A DNA stretch of 64,000 nucleotides, from contig NZ_JAUSRB010000004.1 of assembly GCF_030811595.1 (NCBI RefSeq), positions 1 to 64,000 of the forward strand, read 5' to 3'. The translations under genes were made by a program, and so were the position numbers. Shown here in pieces: positions 55,278 to 63,787 of the stretch. The notes under the pieces are model-generated. The model saw nothing but the letters and a program-made list of their open reading frames with translations. It made no database searches and was not told the origin of the DNA. Each line of letters starts with the position of its first letter. Positions within the stretch are counted from its first letter, which is position 1. This DNA comes from Streptosporangium brasiliense. Its GTDB lineage: Bacteria; Actinomycetota; Actinomycetes; Streptosporangiales; Streptosporangiaceae.

Positions 55278-55381
55278 TTGTCCCAGTGGTCCTGTTCGCC
55301 GGCGGGCCGATTTGGTCCGACCCGCCGGCGGGCAAGGCCGCTCGGCCAGCTCCGCTACGCACCACCGAAGGGAATCCGATC

Positions 55382-56074
55382 ATGAAGCGCTCCGAGATCG
55401 TACTTGGCTCCGTCTACGCACACCAGCGCACTGGTGGACACGCTGAACCGATCATGTTCGTGTCGACGAGCTCCATCTACGAGCAGTGCTCGCGCGCTAA
55501 CTCCCCCGTCGGCGGTGTTTTCCGCCAGACGAGCGATGTTCGGCCGCGGTCCCGCTACGGCGTCGCCCTGTCCGGCTACCCCGTGGTGCGGCTGATCGTC
55601 GACACGCCGGAGAACCGCAAGCGCGCCGCCGAGGTCTCCATGGAGGACTTCGAGCACGCCACCACGGCTGACCTCGGGGACGGTCTGTGGCTCGATGTCG
55701 TGGCCCGTACGCAGCTAATCACGGGCCTGTATGACGTGCTGAAGGCCGAGACCGCCGCACGCGACGAGCGCAGCCGGGCCGCCCTCTCAGAGCACGAGGC
55801 GAAGGCCGCCGCCAGCCGCCAGCACTACAACGACACGCGCAACAGCCTGTCCGTCTACGGGGTCAAGCTGCGCGAGCTGAGCCCCTACGACGACGACATC
55901 ATCACTCACGCGAAGGTCAAGCTGGAGGACCTGGACAAGCTGCGCGGCATCCTGGACACCGTGCGCAACCTGGAGATGCTCGTCAAGGAGTGGGACACGG
56001 GCGGCCAGACGGAAACCGCGGCTGAGATCGTTCTGATTCTCCGCAACCTGCAGCGCGGTCTCGTCTCCGAGTAG
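55382..56074 (+). CDS. Paralogue C of a rightward three-gene family
   Basis: 230 residues from ATG 55382 (leader CACCACCGAAGGGAATCC). N-terminal IVLGSVYAHQRTGGHAEP with FVSTSSIYEQ, then SRAALSEHEAKAAASRQHYN and VKLEDLDKLRGILDTVRNLE. Same layout as paralogue B: N-terminal beta part, coiled coil, C-terminal helical part. Confidence 0.6.
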   Translation: MKRSEIVLGSVYAHQRTGGHAEPIMFVSTSSIYEQCSRANSPVGGVFRQTSDVRPRSRYGVALSGYPVVRLIVDTPENRKRAAEVSMEDFEHATTADLGDGLWLDVVARTQLITGLYDVLKAETAARDERSRAALSEHEAKAAASRQHYNDTRNSLSVYGVKLRELSPYDDDIITHAKVKLEDLDKLRGILDTVRNLEMLVKEWDTGGQTETAAEIVLILRNLQRGLVSE

Positions 56075-56163
56075 CCATGGTGGGGAGCGGCGCGGAGTAA
56101 TCTGATCCGTTCCCGGCCACGGCCGCTCGGCCGATTCCGTTCGCACCGCGCGAGGAGTTTGCG

Positions 56164-56832
56164 ATGTTGATCACTGAACTGATCCCCGAGGGTATGTCGG
56201 GACCTGGCCGGCAGACGGTCGAGCTCGACGGCGTGACGTATGAGCTCGTCGCCTGGGGACATCTCCGTTCCGGCGACCCGGTTAGCTGGGACGTGGTCCG
56301 CTTGGCTGGAGAGGATCGCGTCAGGTTTGCGCACATCATCCAGCACCAGCCGACAGAGCGTGTGTTCGACGTTCGGCCGGTTTCGTGGTTCATGCCCACG
56401 GTGACGACCAGCGTGACTGGTGACCTGGCCGAGATCGTGGCCGAGGTTCGCAAGCACAACGAGGCCGACGACAGGCTGTTTGCCGAGGAGGTAGGCGATC
56501 TGCGCGGGTTCGCTGCGCTGGTCTGGGCGGTCAGGCACTCGCCGATCAAGTCGGAGTTCAGCAAGCGGTACGACACCTACCGGATCCCTGTGTACGACGC
56601 GTTGCCACTGGTCTGGGTGACTCTGCGGTTCGAGACCGAGTCGCGGACCGTGCCTTACTACGATGCCGAGACGAACGAGATGACGACCAGGCTGCTGGAG
56701 TTCGGCCCCAACGGCAAGTACACGGTGCAGGTGCGCAACCCGGAATACCAGGATGAAGACGTCCGGCTGTTCGACGACCCGCGCGAAGCGGTCCGCAGCG
56801 CTGCGGAAGCGGCGAACTCTGCCTACACCTGA
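56164..56832 (+). CDS. Unknown protein, last of the rightward block
   Basis: 222 residues from ATG 56164 after GCGAGGAG. PGRQTVELDGVTYELVAWGH, DLAEIVAEVRKHNEADDRLF, ALPLVWVTLRFETESRTVPY: alpha/beta. Terminator follows. No domain recognised. Confidence 0.6.
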   Translation: MLITELIPEGMSGPGRQTVELDGVTYELVAWGHLRSGDPVSWDVVRLAGEDRVRFAHIIQHQPTERVFDVRPVSWFMPTVTTSVTGDLAEIVAEVRKHNEADDRLFAEEVGDLRGFAALVWAVRHSPIKSEFSKRYDTYRIPVYDALPLVWVTLRFETESRTVPYYDAETNEMTTRLLEFGPNGKYTVQVRNPEYQDEDVRLFDDPREAVRSAAEAANSAYT

Positions 56833-56843
56833 TCCGGTCATGA

Positions 56844-56877
56844 CGAAGGCCCCCCGGCTTGCGCTGGGGGGCCTTCG
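56844..56877. terminator. Bidirectional terminator between convergent blocks
   Basis: Arms CGAAGGCCCCCC and GGGGGGCCTTCG (12 bp perfect, 10-base loop), between the rightward block and the TGT/DpdA-like gene. Confidence 0.85.
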
Positions 56878-56957
56878 CGTTTATCCACCACGGGCGGCAC
56901 CGAAGGGAATTCCGTACCACCGCGGCATCAACGGTAGCAGGCTGCCGGACGGTCCGG

Positions 56958-58451
56958 TCAGTCTCCGATCACCTCGGCCTCAACAATGCCGGCGTCAGCG
57001 AAGACGTGGTCCGACTGCACCGGGGCCGCCAGTGCCCGAGCCGATTCCGACGCGTCTTTGCCGAACAGTCTGGCGATCATTCCGGACTGGGCCTGAGCTC
57101 GGGACGAGGCCTTGACCGAGATGGACAGCGTTTCCGATTCCGACTCGCGGTGCTTGGCGATGCTGCGGTCCCATCCGTCCAGCTCCTTAGTCAGGTTCGG
57201 GTCGGCGTATCCGCCTTCCATCTGCTCGACCATGTGCATGAACGCGATTCGCTGGAATCTGATGGCTCGGATTGCGTCGTCGGCGGCGTCGATCTGCTCG
57301 CGCGTCCGCAACGTGATGGGCACCTCATAGGCGCAGCCGGCGTCAGGGCGAAATGCCTTGCAGTGGGAGGCGATATAGCAACTATTGCACTGGCGTAGGG
57401 ACGTGCCGGCGATGCTCGGCAGGTTGTCGGTGCGGCTGATCTGCTCGCCGTTTTCTCCCAGCTCAGAGCGTGAAACCTGGCGGAGCGAGAGGCCCGGGAG
57501 GAGCTCGCGTTCGCTCTCGTCGCGGGCGACCGCAGTTGTGGTTTTGGTCCGAGCTTCTGGGGTGTCCATCCCAACTACGGCAGGGGTGGTTTCCCCATTT
57601 ACGTCCGTGACCGGTTCAGGCGACATAGTAAGTGTTTTCTTTCGCGAGTTGAGATGTCCGACCAGCTGGCGCCACGACCAGACGGCGACCTTCAGGACCT
57701 CGGTGGAGTCGTCGCCCTCGAACAGGTCCGTGTCGAATCCCTCACGGTCCAGGTGCGCGCGGTGACGCTTGCGGCCCTGCGCCTTGTAGGCCTTGGGGTA
57801 GCGCTTCAACGTGTGGCCGGTCCAGATCTGGGAGTCGCCGTACTGGGCCGGCGACAGCCAGCTGGTGGATGCGACCGAGTCCCAGGCGATCGACTCCATG
57901 AGGTCCGGCTTGGTCATTGCGATGCCGTGCAGACGAACCCCGCGGCGGGCGATCCGGTTGAGGACGCCGGCGATGTCTCGGCCGGAGATCGACGTCTGCG
58001 GCACCCCGACGCGGCCGTAAGAGTCCGCCAGGCGCTCCAGCTCGGGCAGGCCGGCGGCTGCGTCCCAGATCGGGAGGAATTTCTCCCCCAGGTCGCCGTA
58101 GAAGTCCGATCGCTGGCGCTCGATCCAGTCCGGTCCCATGGCGCGGGCGTCCAACTCGGAGACCATCTCGACCCTGTCCAGGTTCGCCAGGACGAAAGCC
58201 TGATAGCGGTCCGACAGGGTCTCGATGTCCTCGCGGCTGTAGGAATCCGGTTTGCTGTTGACGGTGTAGGCGCCGGAGTCCAGGAAGACGCGTTGTCCGT
58301 CTGGGTATTTGTCGCTGATGAGCCATGGCCGGGCGAATTTCGTCCGGCGGGACAGACCGACGAAGGACAAGCCAACGTCGGTCACGTCCTGCTCGGCGAG
58401 GAGCTTGCGCCAGCCTGGGATCTCCGACCCACCGAAGTAGAGGGTCAGCAC
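56958..58451 (-). CDS. TGT/DpdA-like TIM-barrel protein with Cys cluster
   Basis: 497 residues, GTG 58451 overlapping the upstream stop. VFLDSGAYTVNSKPD near 55-69 recalls the DSGG/DSGA motif of tRNA-guanine transglycosylase and phage DpdA; RVGVPQTSISGRDIAGVLNR and LHGIAMTKPDLMESIAWDS suit the barrel. A Cys set CNSCYIASHCKAF...GCAYE near 358-382 resembles a zinc or iron-sulfur site; the last 90 residues are helical. If DpdA-like, it would insert deazapurines into DNA, but no synthesis genes are visible. Confidence 0.45.
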   Translation of the reverse strand: MLTLYFGGSEIPGWRKLLAEQDVTDVGLSFVGLSRRTKFARPWLISDKYPDGQRVFLDSGAYTVNSKPDSYSREDIETLSDRYQAFVLANLDRVEMVSELDARAMGPDWIERQRSDFYGDLGEKFLPIWDAAAGLPELERLADSYGRVGVPQTSISGRDIAGVLNRIARRGVRLHGIAMTKPDLMESIAWDSVASTSWLSPAQYGDSQIWTGHTLKRYPKAYKAQGRKRHRAHLDREGFDTDLFEGDDSTEVLKVAVWSWRQLVGHLNSRKKTLTMSPEPVTDVNGETTPAVVGMDTPEARTKTTTAVARDESERELLPGLSLRQVSRSELGENGEQISRTDNLPSIAGTSLRQCNSCYIASHCKAFRPDAGCAYEVPITLRTREQIDAADDAIRAIRFQRIAFMHMVEQMEGGYADPNLTKELDGWDRSIAKHRESESETLSISVKASSRAQAQSGMIARLFGKDASESARALAAPVQSDHVFADAGIVEAEVIGD

Positions 58452-60091
58452 TAGAAAAGCCGCTTCATGCTGTCCGGGTCGTTGCCCGGCTTGATCTTGT
58501 TGATGTAGGCCCGGTGCTTCTTCAGCTCCGTGTCAGTAAGGGTGTCGACATTCTTGCCGTCGTCGCCCCACTTGCGGCCACGCCCGCGGAGGTTCCGCCA
58601 CACCTCGGAGTCCTTGTCCCTGGGGGGCAGTACGGGACCATGCAAGGTCTGTCCGAGGACGCGCATCTCGTCGTCAGCAGTGGCGGGCCTGGAGAGGTTC
58701 CACTTGACCGTTTCCCGGCCGTGTACGTCCGTGCCGTTGTACTCGGCGCTGATGAGATCCGGGTGATTGGCGAACTTCTCCGAGACCTTGCGCACGGCCG
58801 CCGCGGTGTCCTTGGACACAGGGATCTTCCGGACGGACTTCCACTGGTCGATGGAGGAACGGTCGGAAAGGTCGGCGAGCTGCGTCGGCTGCTGCGCCGG
58901 GGCAGCTGCAGTCGCGGCGGCGGCGGCCGGCTTCTTGGTGCGCCGCTTGCGTGCGGGCTTAGCAGCCGGCGCGGCGGCCGGCGCCGGGGCCGAGGCGGTC
59001 AGTGAAGGCTTCGCCGCGGGCGCCTCGATGGCGGCCAGGGTGCTCGGAGCCGCGGGCGAAGAGGTGGGGGCCGGCGAGCTGGTCGGCGCGGCGTACGGAT
59101 TACGCAGCACGGACCCGCGGACGACGGTGGGCGGCGCAGCGGCGGCAGGCGTCGCGACGGGCCGGGGTTTCGGTGTCGCCGAGCCGCGCAGGGTCGGGGT
59201 GAACTGCGGTCCGGTCAGCGGTCCGTGCATACCAACGGCTTCGCGCGATGCGGGGTGTGCCGCCAGCGGGTTTCGGCGCGTCGCCGATTCCGGGGCGCCG
59301 TAGGGGTTCGGGCCGGCCTTGCGCGCGGCGGGTGCCGCGGTGGTGGGCGTCGGCGCGTACGGGTTGCGGCCGGCCTTGGACGCGGGGGTGGTGGACCTCT
59401 GGGTGAAGTCGGCCGGGCGGCTGATCTGCGCCATGGCCTGCTGACGGGCGGCTGCCAGGCGGTCGTAGGAGCCGCTGAGGTGCGCGCCGGCCGCGGTGCC
59501 CTGCAGCGACTGCGGAGTCCCGTGAATGCTCTGTCGGGCGTTGCTGATCGTCTGCTGGAGGCGAGCCTGGCCCTGGTCGGCGATCTCCTGCCAGCTGCGG
59601 TTAGGCGTCGGGGCCGATGCGCTGGGGCGCGCGGATACGAACGAGTTGCCGTCGTTGCCAACGCGGTGGGAGGAAGAGGCCACCAGCTTGTCAGGGCGCG
59701 CGGCCGGCCTACTGGGAGCTGCGGGAGAGGCTGCGGGGCCGCGGGCTACGAGCTGGTCAGGGCGGACGTTACGGGGGGCGCTGGTGAACTGGGCTCCAAG
59801 GTGCGGCGCCGGGGCGGGCTGCGGCCTGTCGTACTTCGACAGGTCCGCCGTCGACCTGGCCGGCAGGGTGTGGGAGTCGATGTCTCCGGGCGCGGCCGGC
59901 GGGCCGTTCTTCGGCTTGGGCGAGGCCTCGGGGGTTCGGCCGGGCTTGGCGCCGGGCTTGGCGGTGACGCGCTTGCGGTCGATGTAGGCGGCGCGGCGCT
60001 CGGCGTAGGGGTTCTTCAGCTGCCCGATGCCCTGGGAGACCCGTAGGCGCTGCTCGTGGTTGATGTTGTGGAGGGCGTTGAAGTCGATCAT
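58451..60091 (-). CDS. Disordered NPY-repeat protein with C-terminal domain
   Basis: 546 residues from ATG 60091; upstream frame belongs to the next gene. Residues 20-400 are Pro/Ala/Thr/Arg-rich and disordered, with five short NPY(A/G)-type motifs (KNPYAERR, RNPYAPTP, PNPYGAPE, RNPLAAHP, RNPYAAPT). The C-terminus (about 425-545) is folded and charged: SSIDQWKSVRKIPVSKDTAA, then TLTDTELKKHRAYINKIKP. Function unknown; may be a scaffold binding host proteins. It is coupled at both ends. Confidence 0.6.
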   Translation of the reverse strand: MIDFNALHNINHEQRLRVSQGIGQLKNPYAERRAAYIDRKRVTAKPGAKPGRTPEASPKPKNGPPAAPGDIDSHTLPARSTADLSKYDRPQPAPAPHLGAQFTSAPRNVRPDQLVARGPAASPAAPSRPAARPDKLVASSSHRVGNDGNSFVSARPSASAPTPNRSWQEIADQGQARLQQTISNARQSIHGTPQSLQGTAAGAHLSGSYDRLAAARQQAMAQISRPADFTQRSTTPASKAGRNPYAPTPTTAAPAARKAGPNPYGAPESATRRNPLAAHPASREAVGMHGPLTGPQFTPTLRGSATPKPRPVATPAAAAPPTVVRGSVLRNPYAAPTSSPAPTSSPAAPSTLAAIEAPAAKPSLTASAPAPAAAPAAKPARKRRTKKPAAAAATAAAPAQQPTQLADLSDRSSIDQWKSVRKIPVSKDTAAAVRKVSEKFANHPDLISAEYNGTDVHGRETVKWNLSRPATADDEMRVLGQTLHGPVLPPRDKDSEVWRNLRGRGRKWGDDGKNVDTLTDTELKKHRAYINKIKPGNDPDSMKRLF

Positions 60092-60567
60092 GGATTCTCC
60101 AGGGGGCGGTGCGCTGCCCGAAGGGCTCGGGTGCGGTCGAGCTCGGAAACCATCTGGTCCCAGGGGGTGACGTGCTTGTCGTAGTCGGGCCGAAATTCCG
60201 GCCGGGAGAACGGGGCGTCCACGTAGTGGAGGCAGGCGACACCCATGTGGGAGATGACGGCGACGACGCCGGGGTCTGGGTCGACCAGCAGGTCCACGGT
60301 GGCGCCCATGCCGCGCAGCCGTTCGATCTGGCGCAGCCGTCGAATGGCGTTGTCGCTGGGGTCTTCTGGCCGCCGCTCGACCAGCACCTGGTGCTTGGTG
60401 TAGCCGTTGATGCCCAGCCACATGTCGTCCAGGGGCGAGTCAGCGATGACGGCCAGCCGGTAGATCTCGGACAGCCCGTGGTAGAGGGCGCGGCCGACGG
60501 GGATGGTGCCATCGGTGGACTCGTCGCGCAGGACTCCGTCCAGGGTGATGACGGCTAGCGTGCTCAT
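60088..60567 (-). CDS. HAD-like protein lacking the nucleophilic Asp
   Basis: 159 residues from ATG 60567. VITLDGVLRDES sits where HAD phosphatases have DxDGT or DxDGVL; the first Asp, the nucleophile, is Thr here. GRALYHGLSEIYRLAVIADS and VDLLVDPDPGVVAVISHMG match later HAD parts. A ligand-binding or structural role is more likely than phosphatase activity. Overlaps neighbours by 4 bases. Confidence 0.55.
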   Translation of the reverse strand: MSTLAVITLDGVLRDESTDGTIPVGRALYHGLSEIYRLAVIADSPLDDMWLGINGYTKHQVLVERRPEDPSDNAIRRLRQIERLRGMGATVDLLVDPDPGVVAVISHMGVACLHYVDAPFSRPEFRPDYDKHVTPWDQMVSELDRTRALRAAHRPLENP

Positions 60568-61568
60568 CGGACCCCCCGGGCGCTGGTCCAACTCAGGGCC
60601 TCGCGTAAGGCCGTTTTGTGGTCGGCGATCGATTGGCCGTACAGGCCGAGCTCAGCGGCCTTGTGGGCGCTTCTGGCCACCGCGGCGGCCTCGGCCAGGG
60701 CCGGCCCCACGCCGTTAGCCTTGAAGGCCTGCCACCGGAAATTGGCGTAGTCGCCGTAGCCGGATCCGCCGGGGCCGAAGGCTGCTTTGCGGCCCAAGTG
60801 GATGTCGTCGAACAGGGCCGCGGCCTGGGCGGCGGCCAACCGCAGCTCGGTGGACGCGTTGGTTTCGCCCGGGGATCCAGGGAGGGCGCCGGCCAGGCGT
60901 GCGTGTGCGTTGTTGAAGCGGGCCAGGATTTCGCGGGCGACGTCGGCCTGGCGGTCGATCTGCTGCCACCACTCGCGCGGGTACAGCGAGCGCGGGTTGG
61001 CCGGCAGCTGAGGCGGTCGGATGGTCCAGGCACCCGCGGTGAGGTCATAGGCGGCGTAGGGGTTGATGTTGCGCACCCCGCCGAGGTCGGCCGAACACGC
61101 GGGGTTCCAGAAGAACGTCAGCTCGAAGGTCTTGCTGGCGAAGGTGGTCGACGCCGTGGCGGGCCACAGCGCTGTTTTGAGCTCGCCGTTGATGTGGTCG
61201 GCCAGCTCGGCGTCGGTGTAGGCGCCGTAGCCTGGGTTGTGCTGGCGGAACACGGCCGCGGTGATGCCGACCATGACGTCCAGGTCGCCGTTTCCGCGGT
61301 CTCCGGACCACTGGTAGGAAATCCCGGAGCCGGCCAGCCACAGACGCGACCAGGCGCTCTGGGAGTTGTAGCGTCCGCTCCAGAATCGGGAGATTTCCCC
61401 GATGATGTGGGCGCGGATTTCCGGCTTCAGGTGCTCGCCGGCGAACAGGGACGGATCAAGATCCGAATCCGGGGACGCGAAATAGCCGCTGTGGCCTGGT
61501 TCCGGGATGATTTCCGGTGTGACCTTCACAGCATGCCTTAAATAAAATGCATCGGATTCATAGCCCAT
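60564..61568 (-). CDS. Nucleotidyltransferase-fold protein
   Basis: 334 residues from ATG 61568. LAGSGISYQWSGDRGNGDLD near 84-103 has the GS...GDLDV pattern of nucleotidyltransferase folds, with acidic residues that could bind metal; ELTFFWNPACSADLGGVRNI follows. The C-terminal half is helical (ASTELRLAAAQAAALFDDIH). In actinophages similar genes travel with the HAD-like and disordered genes downstream. The substrate is unknown. Confidence 0.65.
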   Translation of the reverse strand: MGYESDAFYLRHAVKVTPEIIPEPGHSGYFASPDSDLDPSLFAGEHLKPEIRAHIIGEISRFWSGRYNSQSAWSRLWLAGSGISYQWSGDRGNGDLDVMVGITAAVFRQHNPGYGAYTDAELADHINGELKTALWPATASTTFASKTFELTFFWNPACSADLGGVRNINPYAAYDLTAGAWTIRPPQLPANPRSLYPREWWQQIDRQADVAREILARFNNAHARLAGALPGSPGETNASTELRLAAAQAAALFDDIHLGRKAAFGPGGSGYGDYANFRWQAFKANGVGPALAEAAAVARSAHKAAELGLYGQSIADHKTALREALSWTSARGVR

Positions 61569-61610
61569 GGTCCGATTCTAGTTTCGTGTGTTCTTTTTAA
61601 GTTAAATGCG

Positions 61611-61642
61611 AAAAGCCCCCACAAGTTACTGTGGAGGCTTTT
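61611..61642 (-). terminator. Terminator between the endolysin operon and the NTase operon
   Basis: AAAAGCC-CCACA...TGTGG-GGCTTTT hairpin with T run on the minus strand (TTTTCGC); ends the operon that includes the endolysin gene. Confidence 0.85.
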
Positions 61643-61654
61643 CTAGTTGGGTTA

Positions 61655-62008
61655 TTAGGCGTGCGGCTTGATGCGGTTCATGATGGCGGCGTTGGCGGCC
61701 TGTTCCTGAACGAGGCGGGCGGCCTCGCGCATCCTGCGCTCAACCTCAATGGCGGTCTTCTGGGCCTGAATGTCGGAGCGCACGGCCGCGCAGCCGGCGT
61801 CCATCTCGTCGGGGTGGGCGATCTTGTCGATGCTGAGCTTGTCGCTGATCAGGCTGATGTCGTTGTGGGCGACCCACTGGCCGTCGTAGTCCTGGAAAAG
61901 GACGAACGCGACACGGACCGGCAGTCCGGGCGTCTTCTCCGGCGTGGGCTCGTCGCCGGCGGGGGCTGCGGGGGGCTGGCCAAGGGCGGCTGCGCCGGAA
62001 CCGTTCAC
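61655..62008 (-). CDS. Unknown protein of the lysis operon
   Basis: 117 residues from GTG 62008, overlapping the upstream stop (GTGA). Pro/Ala-rich start, VRVAFVLFQDYDGQWVAHND, then a helix (IEVERRMREAARLVQEQAAN). Last gene before a terminator. No family recognised. Confidence 0.6.
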   Translation of the reverse strand: MNGSGAAALGQPPAAPAGDEPTPEKTPGLPVRVAFVLFQDYDGQWVAHNDISLISDKLSIDKIAHPDEMDAGCAAVRSDIQAQKTAIEVERRMREAARLVQEQAANAAIMNRIKPHA

Positions 62009-62313
62009 TGGGAGGTCTCCTTGTCGTTGTTCTTGGTGAGGTCGACTTCCAGCGCGTTGATGCCGGACTGGAGCCAGCCTAAAAACTGGTGTCGGGCCTG
62101 GTTGTGGCCTCGCAGGAAAGCGGCCTCGGTGTCGGCCTTGACCTCGGGGGTGGCCAGCACCCGCTCCAGGCGGTCGCGCATCTCGTTAGCGGCGCTCTCG
62201 ACATCGGCGCGGCGGCGGCGTTCCAGCGCGACCTCACGCTGGGCGTATTCGAGCTGCTGGCGCGCGGCCTTGAGCTCCCGCTTGAGCGTCTTCTTGGTCC
62301 TCTTGTGGTCCAC
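62005..62313 (-). CDS. Coiled-coil protein
   Basis: 102 residues from GTG 62313. Nearly all charged helix (LKRELKAARQQLEYAQREVA, EMRDRLERVLATPEVKADTE) plus HQFLGWLQSGINALE. Coupled to the next gene. A spanin or regulator role is not supported; no membrane segment. Confidence 0.6.
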   Translation of the reverse strand: MDHKRTKKTLKRELKAARQQLEYAQREVALERRRRADVESAANEMRDRLERVLATPEVKADTEAAFLRGHNQARHQFLGWLQSGINALEVDLTKNNDKETSQ

Positions 62314-62316
62314 GGC

Positions 62317-62823
62317 TCAGTCCTTGAAGCTGTAGTCGCCGCGGCCGGCGCGCATGCGCTGCATCGCGATGGAGAAATACGGGCAGAACTCGCACAAGAA
62401 CCTGTTGGACTTGACCGGTGACAGGCCGAGGTCTTTTCGCTCGGCCTTGGTGTCGGGGATCAGGCGCTTCTTCTCGCTCTTGAAGTCGCCGCAGTTCTTG
62501 GTTCTGTTGCGGGATTTCCAGCAGGTGAAGGCGTCTTCCTTGAAGGTTGCCTTGACCTCGTAAAACTTGTCGCCCAGGCCCTTGCCGGTGCGGGCGTTGA
62601 TCTGCTCGATGATCATCTGCCGGGCGTTGGGGTCTTTCCAGTGCTTCTCGGGCACGTCGAACAGGGCGCCGCCGCGGTGGCGGTTTCCGTCGGGGTACTG
62701 GTGTCGGGAAGCCAGATAGTCCAGCAGGTGGTCACCCCGGACGTCCCCCTCATACCAAGGGAGCTCCTCAATGGACTTGCACTCGCCGCACAGCAGTAGC
62801 CGCAGCTTGGAATCGTCAGACAT
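62317..62823 (-). CDS. Cys-rich metal-binding protein, unknown
   Basis: 168 residues from ATG 62823. LLCGECKS near 10-17, CWKSRNRTKNCGDF near 99-112, and FLCEFCPY near 137-144 give three Cys pairs, likely for zinc or an iron-sulfur cluster; the spacing recalls Cas4/RecB-like nucleases but no clear nuclease residues are seen. It lies next to the endolysin gene. Confidence 0.55.
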   Translation of the reverse strand: MSDDSKLRLLLCGECKSIEELPWYEGDVRGDHLLDYLASRHQYPDGNRHRGGALFDVPEKHWKDPNARQMIIEQINARTGKGLGDKFYEVKATFKEDAFTCWKSRNRTKNCGDFKSEKKRLIPDTKAERKDLGLSPVKSNRFLCEFCPYFSIAMQRMRAGRGDYSFKD

Positions 62824-62855
62824 GCGCCAGGTCTTTCTGCAGATCAGGGGGTCAA

Positions 62856-63638
62856 TTAGGAAATCGGAGCGTTCCAGAGCGCTGCCCAGGTGAGCCGGCC
62901 CACGGCGCCGTCGACAGACAGGCGGTGCTCGTCCTGGAAGGCCCGGACCACCTGCGCCGTCTTAGGGCCGTAGCGGCCGTCGACCTCGATGGACCAACCG
63001 CGTTCCTTCAGCCGGGCCTGCAGCCGCCGGACACCGTTGTTGGGCTTGGTCTTGCCGCTGTTACGTGCCTGGGAGAACCAGTCGTCGGGGGCCAGCGGGA
63101 ACTTCGGTGCGCTGTCGCCGGCGGCGGGGCGGCCGACGGGCTTGGTGGCCACCGGCGGCGGGATCGGGGCGCCGGCCTTGGCGTACTTGGGGTAGCCGAA
63201 GCCGACGAACAGGCTGCGGTCGCGGTAGCGGATGGCCACCTGGTCGGCGGTGTTGCCCTCGATGGTGACGACCCGACCCCGGGCGTCAGTGCCTAGGACG
63301 ATGACCACGTGGTCGATCGCGGAGATGATCTTGGTGCCCGACCAGTCGATGAAGCCGATGGCACCTAGGGTGGGCTTGGCGCCCCAGCGGCCGTTGCGGG
63401 CGAACCAGGCGGCGTGGTGGGGGGTGTATGCGTACTCGCCGACGATGTCGACGGCTTCCTCGCCGCCGGCCTCGTGCGCGCAGTAGACCACGAACATGTC
63501 GCACCAGGCGGCCTTGTCGAACGCGCTGTTCTTCTGGCGGTCGCCGTACCACTGGCCGAACTTCGTCGCGCCGTTCTTCTCGGCGTAGCCCTCGTAGGAC
63601 TTGGCTACCCTGATCAGCTGCTCAGCAGTGAAGCTCAT
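62856..63638 (-). CDS. Endolysin: CHAP amidase plus peptidoglycan-binding domain
   Basis: 260 residues from ATG 63638. CHAP domain near 1-155: Cys in AAWCDMFVVYCAHEAGG near 46, His in SAIDHVVIVLG near 108-110, and VVTIEGNTADQ. Residues 180-258 form a peptidoglycan-binding domain (VRRLQARLKERGWSIEVDGR, YGPKTAQVVRAFQDEH). Cell-wall lysis at the end of infection. Coupled to the preceding gene by ATGA overlap. No holin is adjacent. Confidence 0.9.
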   Translation of the reverse strand: MSFTAEQLIRVAKSYEGYAEKNGATKFGQWYGDRQKNSAFDKAAWCDMFVVYCAHEAGGEEAVDIVGEYAYTPHHAAWFARNGRWGAKPTLGAIGFIDWSGTKIISAIDHVVIVLGTDARGRVVTIEGNTADQVAIRYRDRSLFVGFGYPKYAKAGAPIPPPVATKPVGRPAAGDSAPKFPLAPDDWFSQARNSGKTKPNNGVRRLQARLKERGWSIEVDGRYGPKTAQVVRAFQDEHRLSVDGAVGRLTWAALWNAPIS

Positions 63639-63787
63639 GCCACACCGCCGCTCAGCTCGTCGAAGGTTGGCAGCCCGAGCACCTCGCCGCCCTGCGCGCC
63701 GTCGCTATCGCGCACCGGCGCCATACCAGGGACGTTGACCGGGACCGGGGAGACATACACAGCGGGGGCATACTCGTACTCGCTCAC
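63635..63787 (-). CDS. Short tail/lysis-block protein, GTG start
   Basis: 50 residues from GTG 63787. SEYEYAPAVYVSPVPVNVPG then LGLPTFDELSGGVA. Overlaps its neighbours by 4 bases on both sides (ATGA and GTGA), which strongly supports translation. No known family. Confidence 0.55.
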   Translation of the reverse strand: MSEYEYAPAVYVSPVPVNVPGMAPVRDSDGAQGGEVLGLPTFDELSGGVA

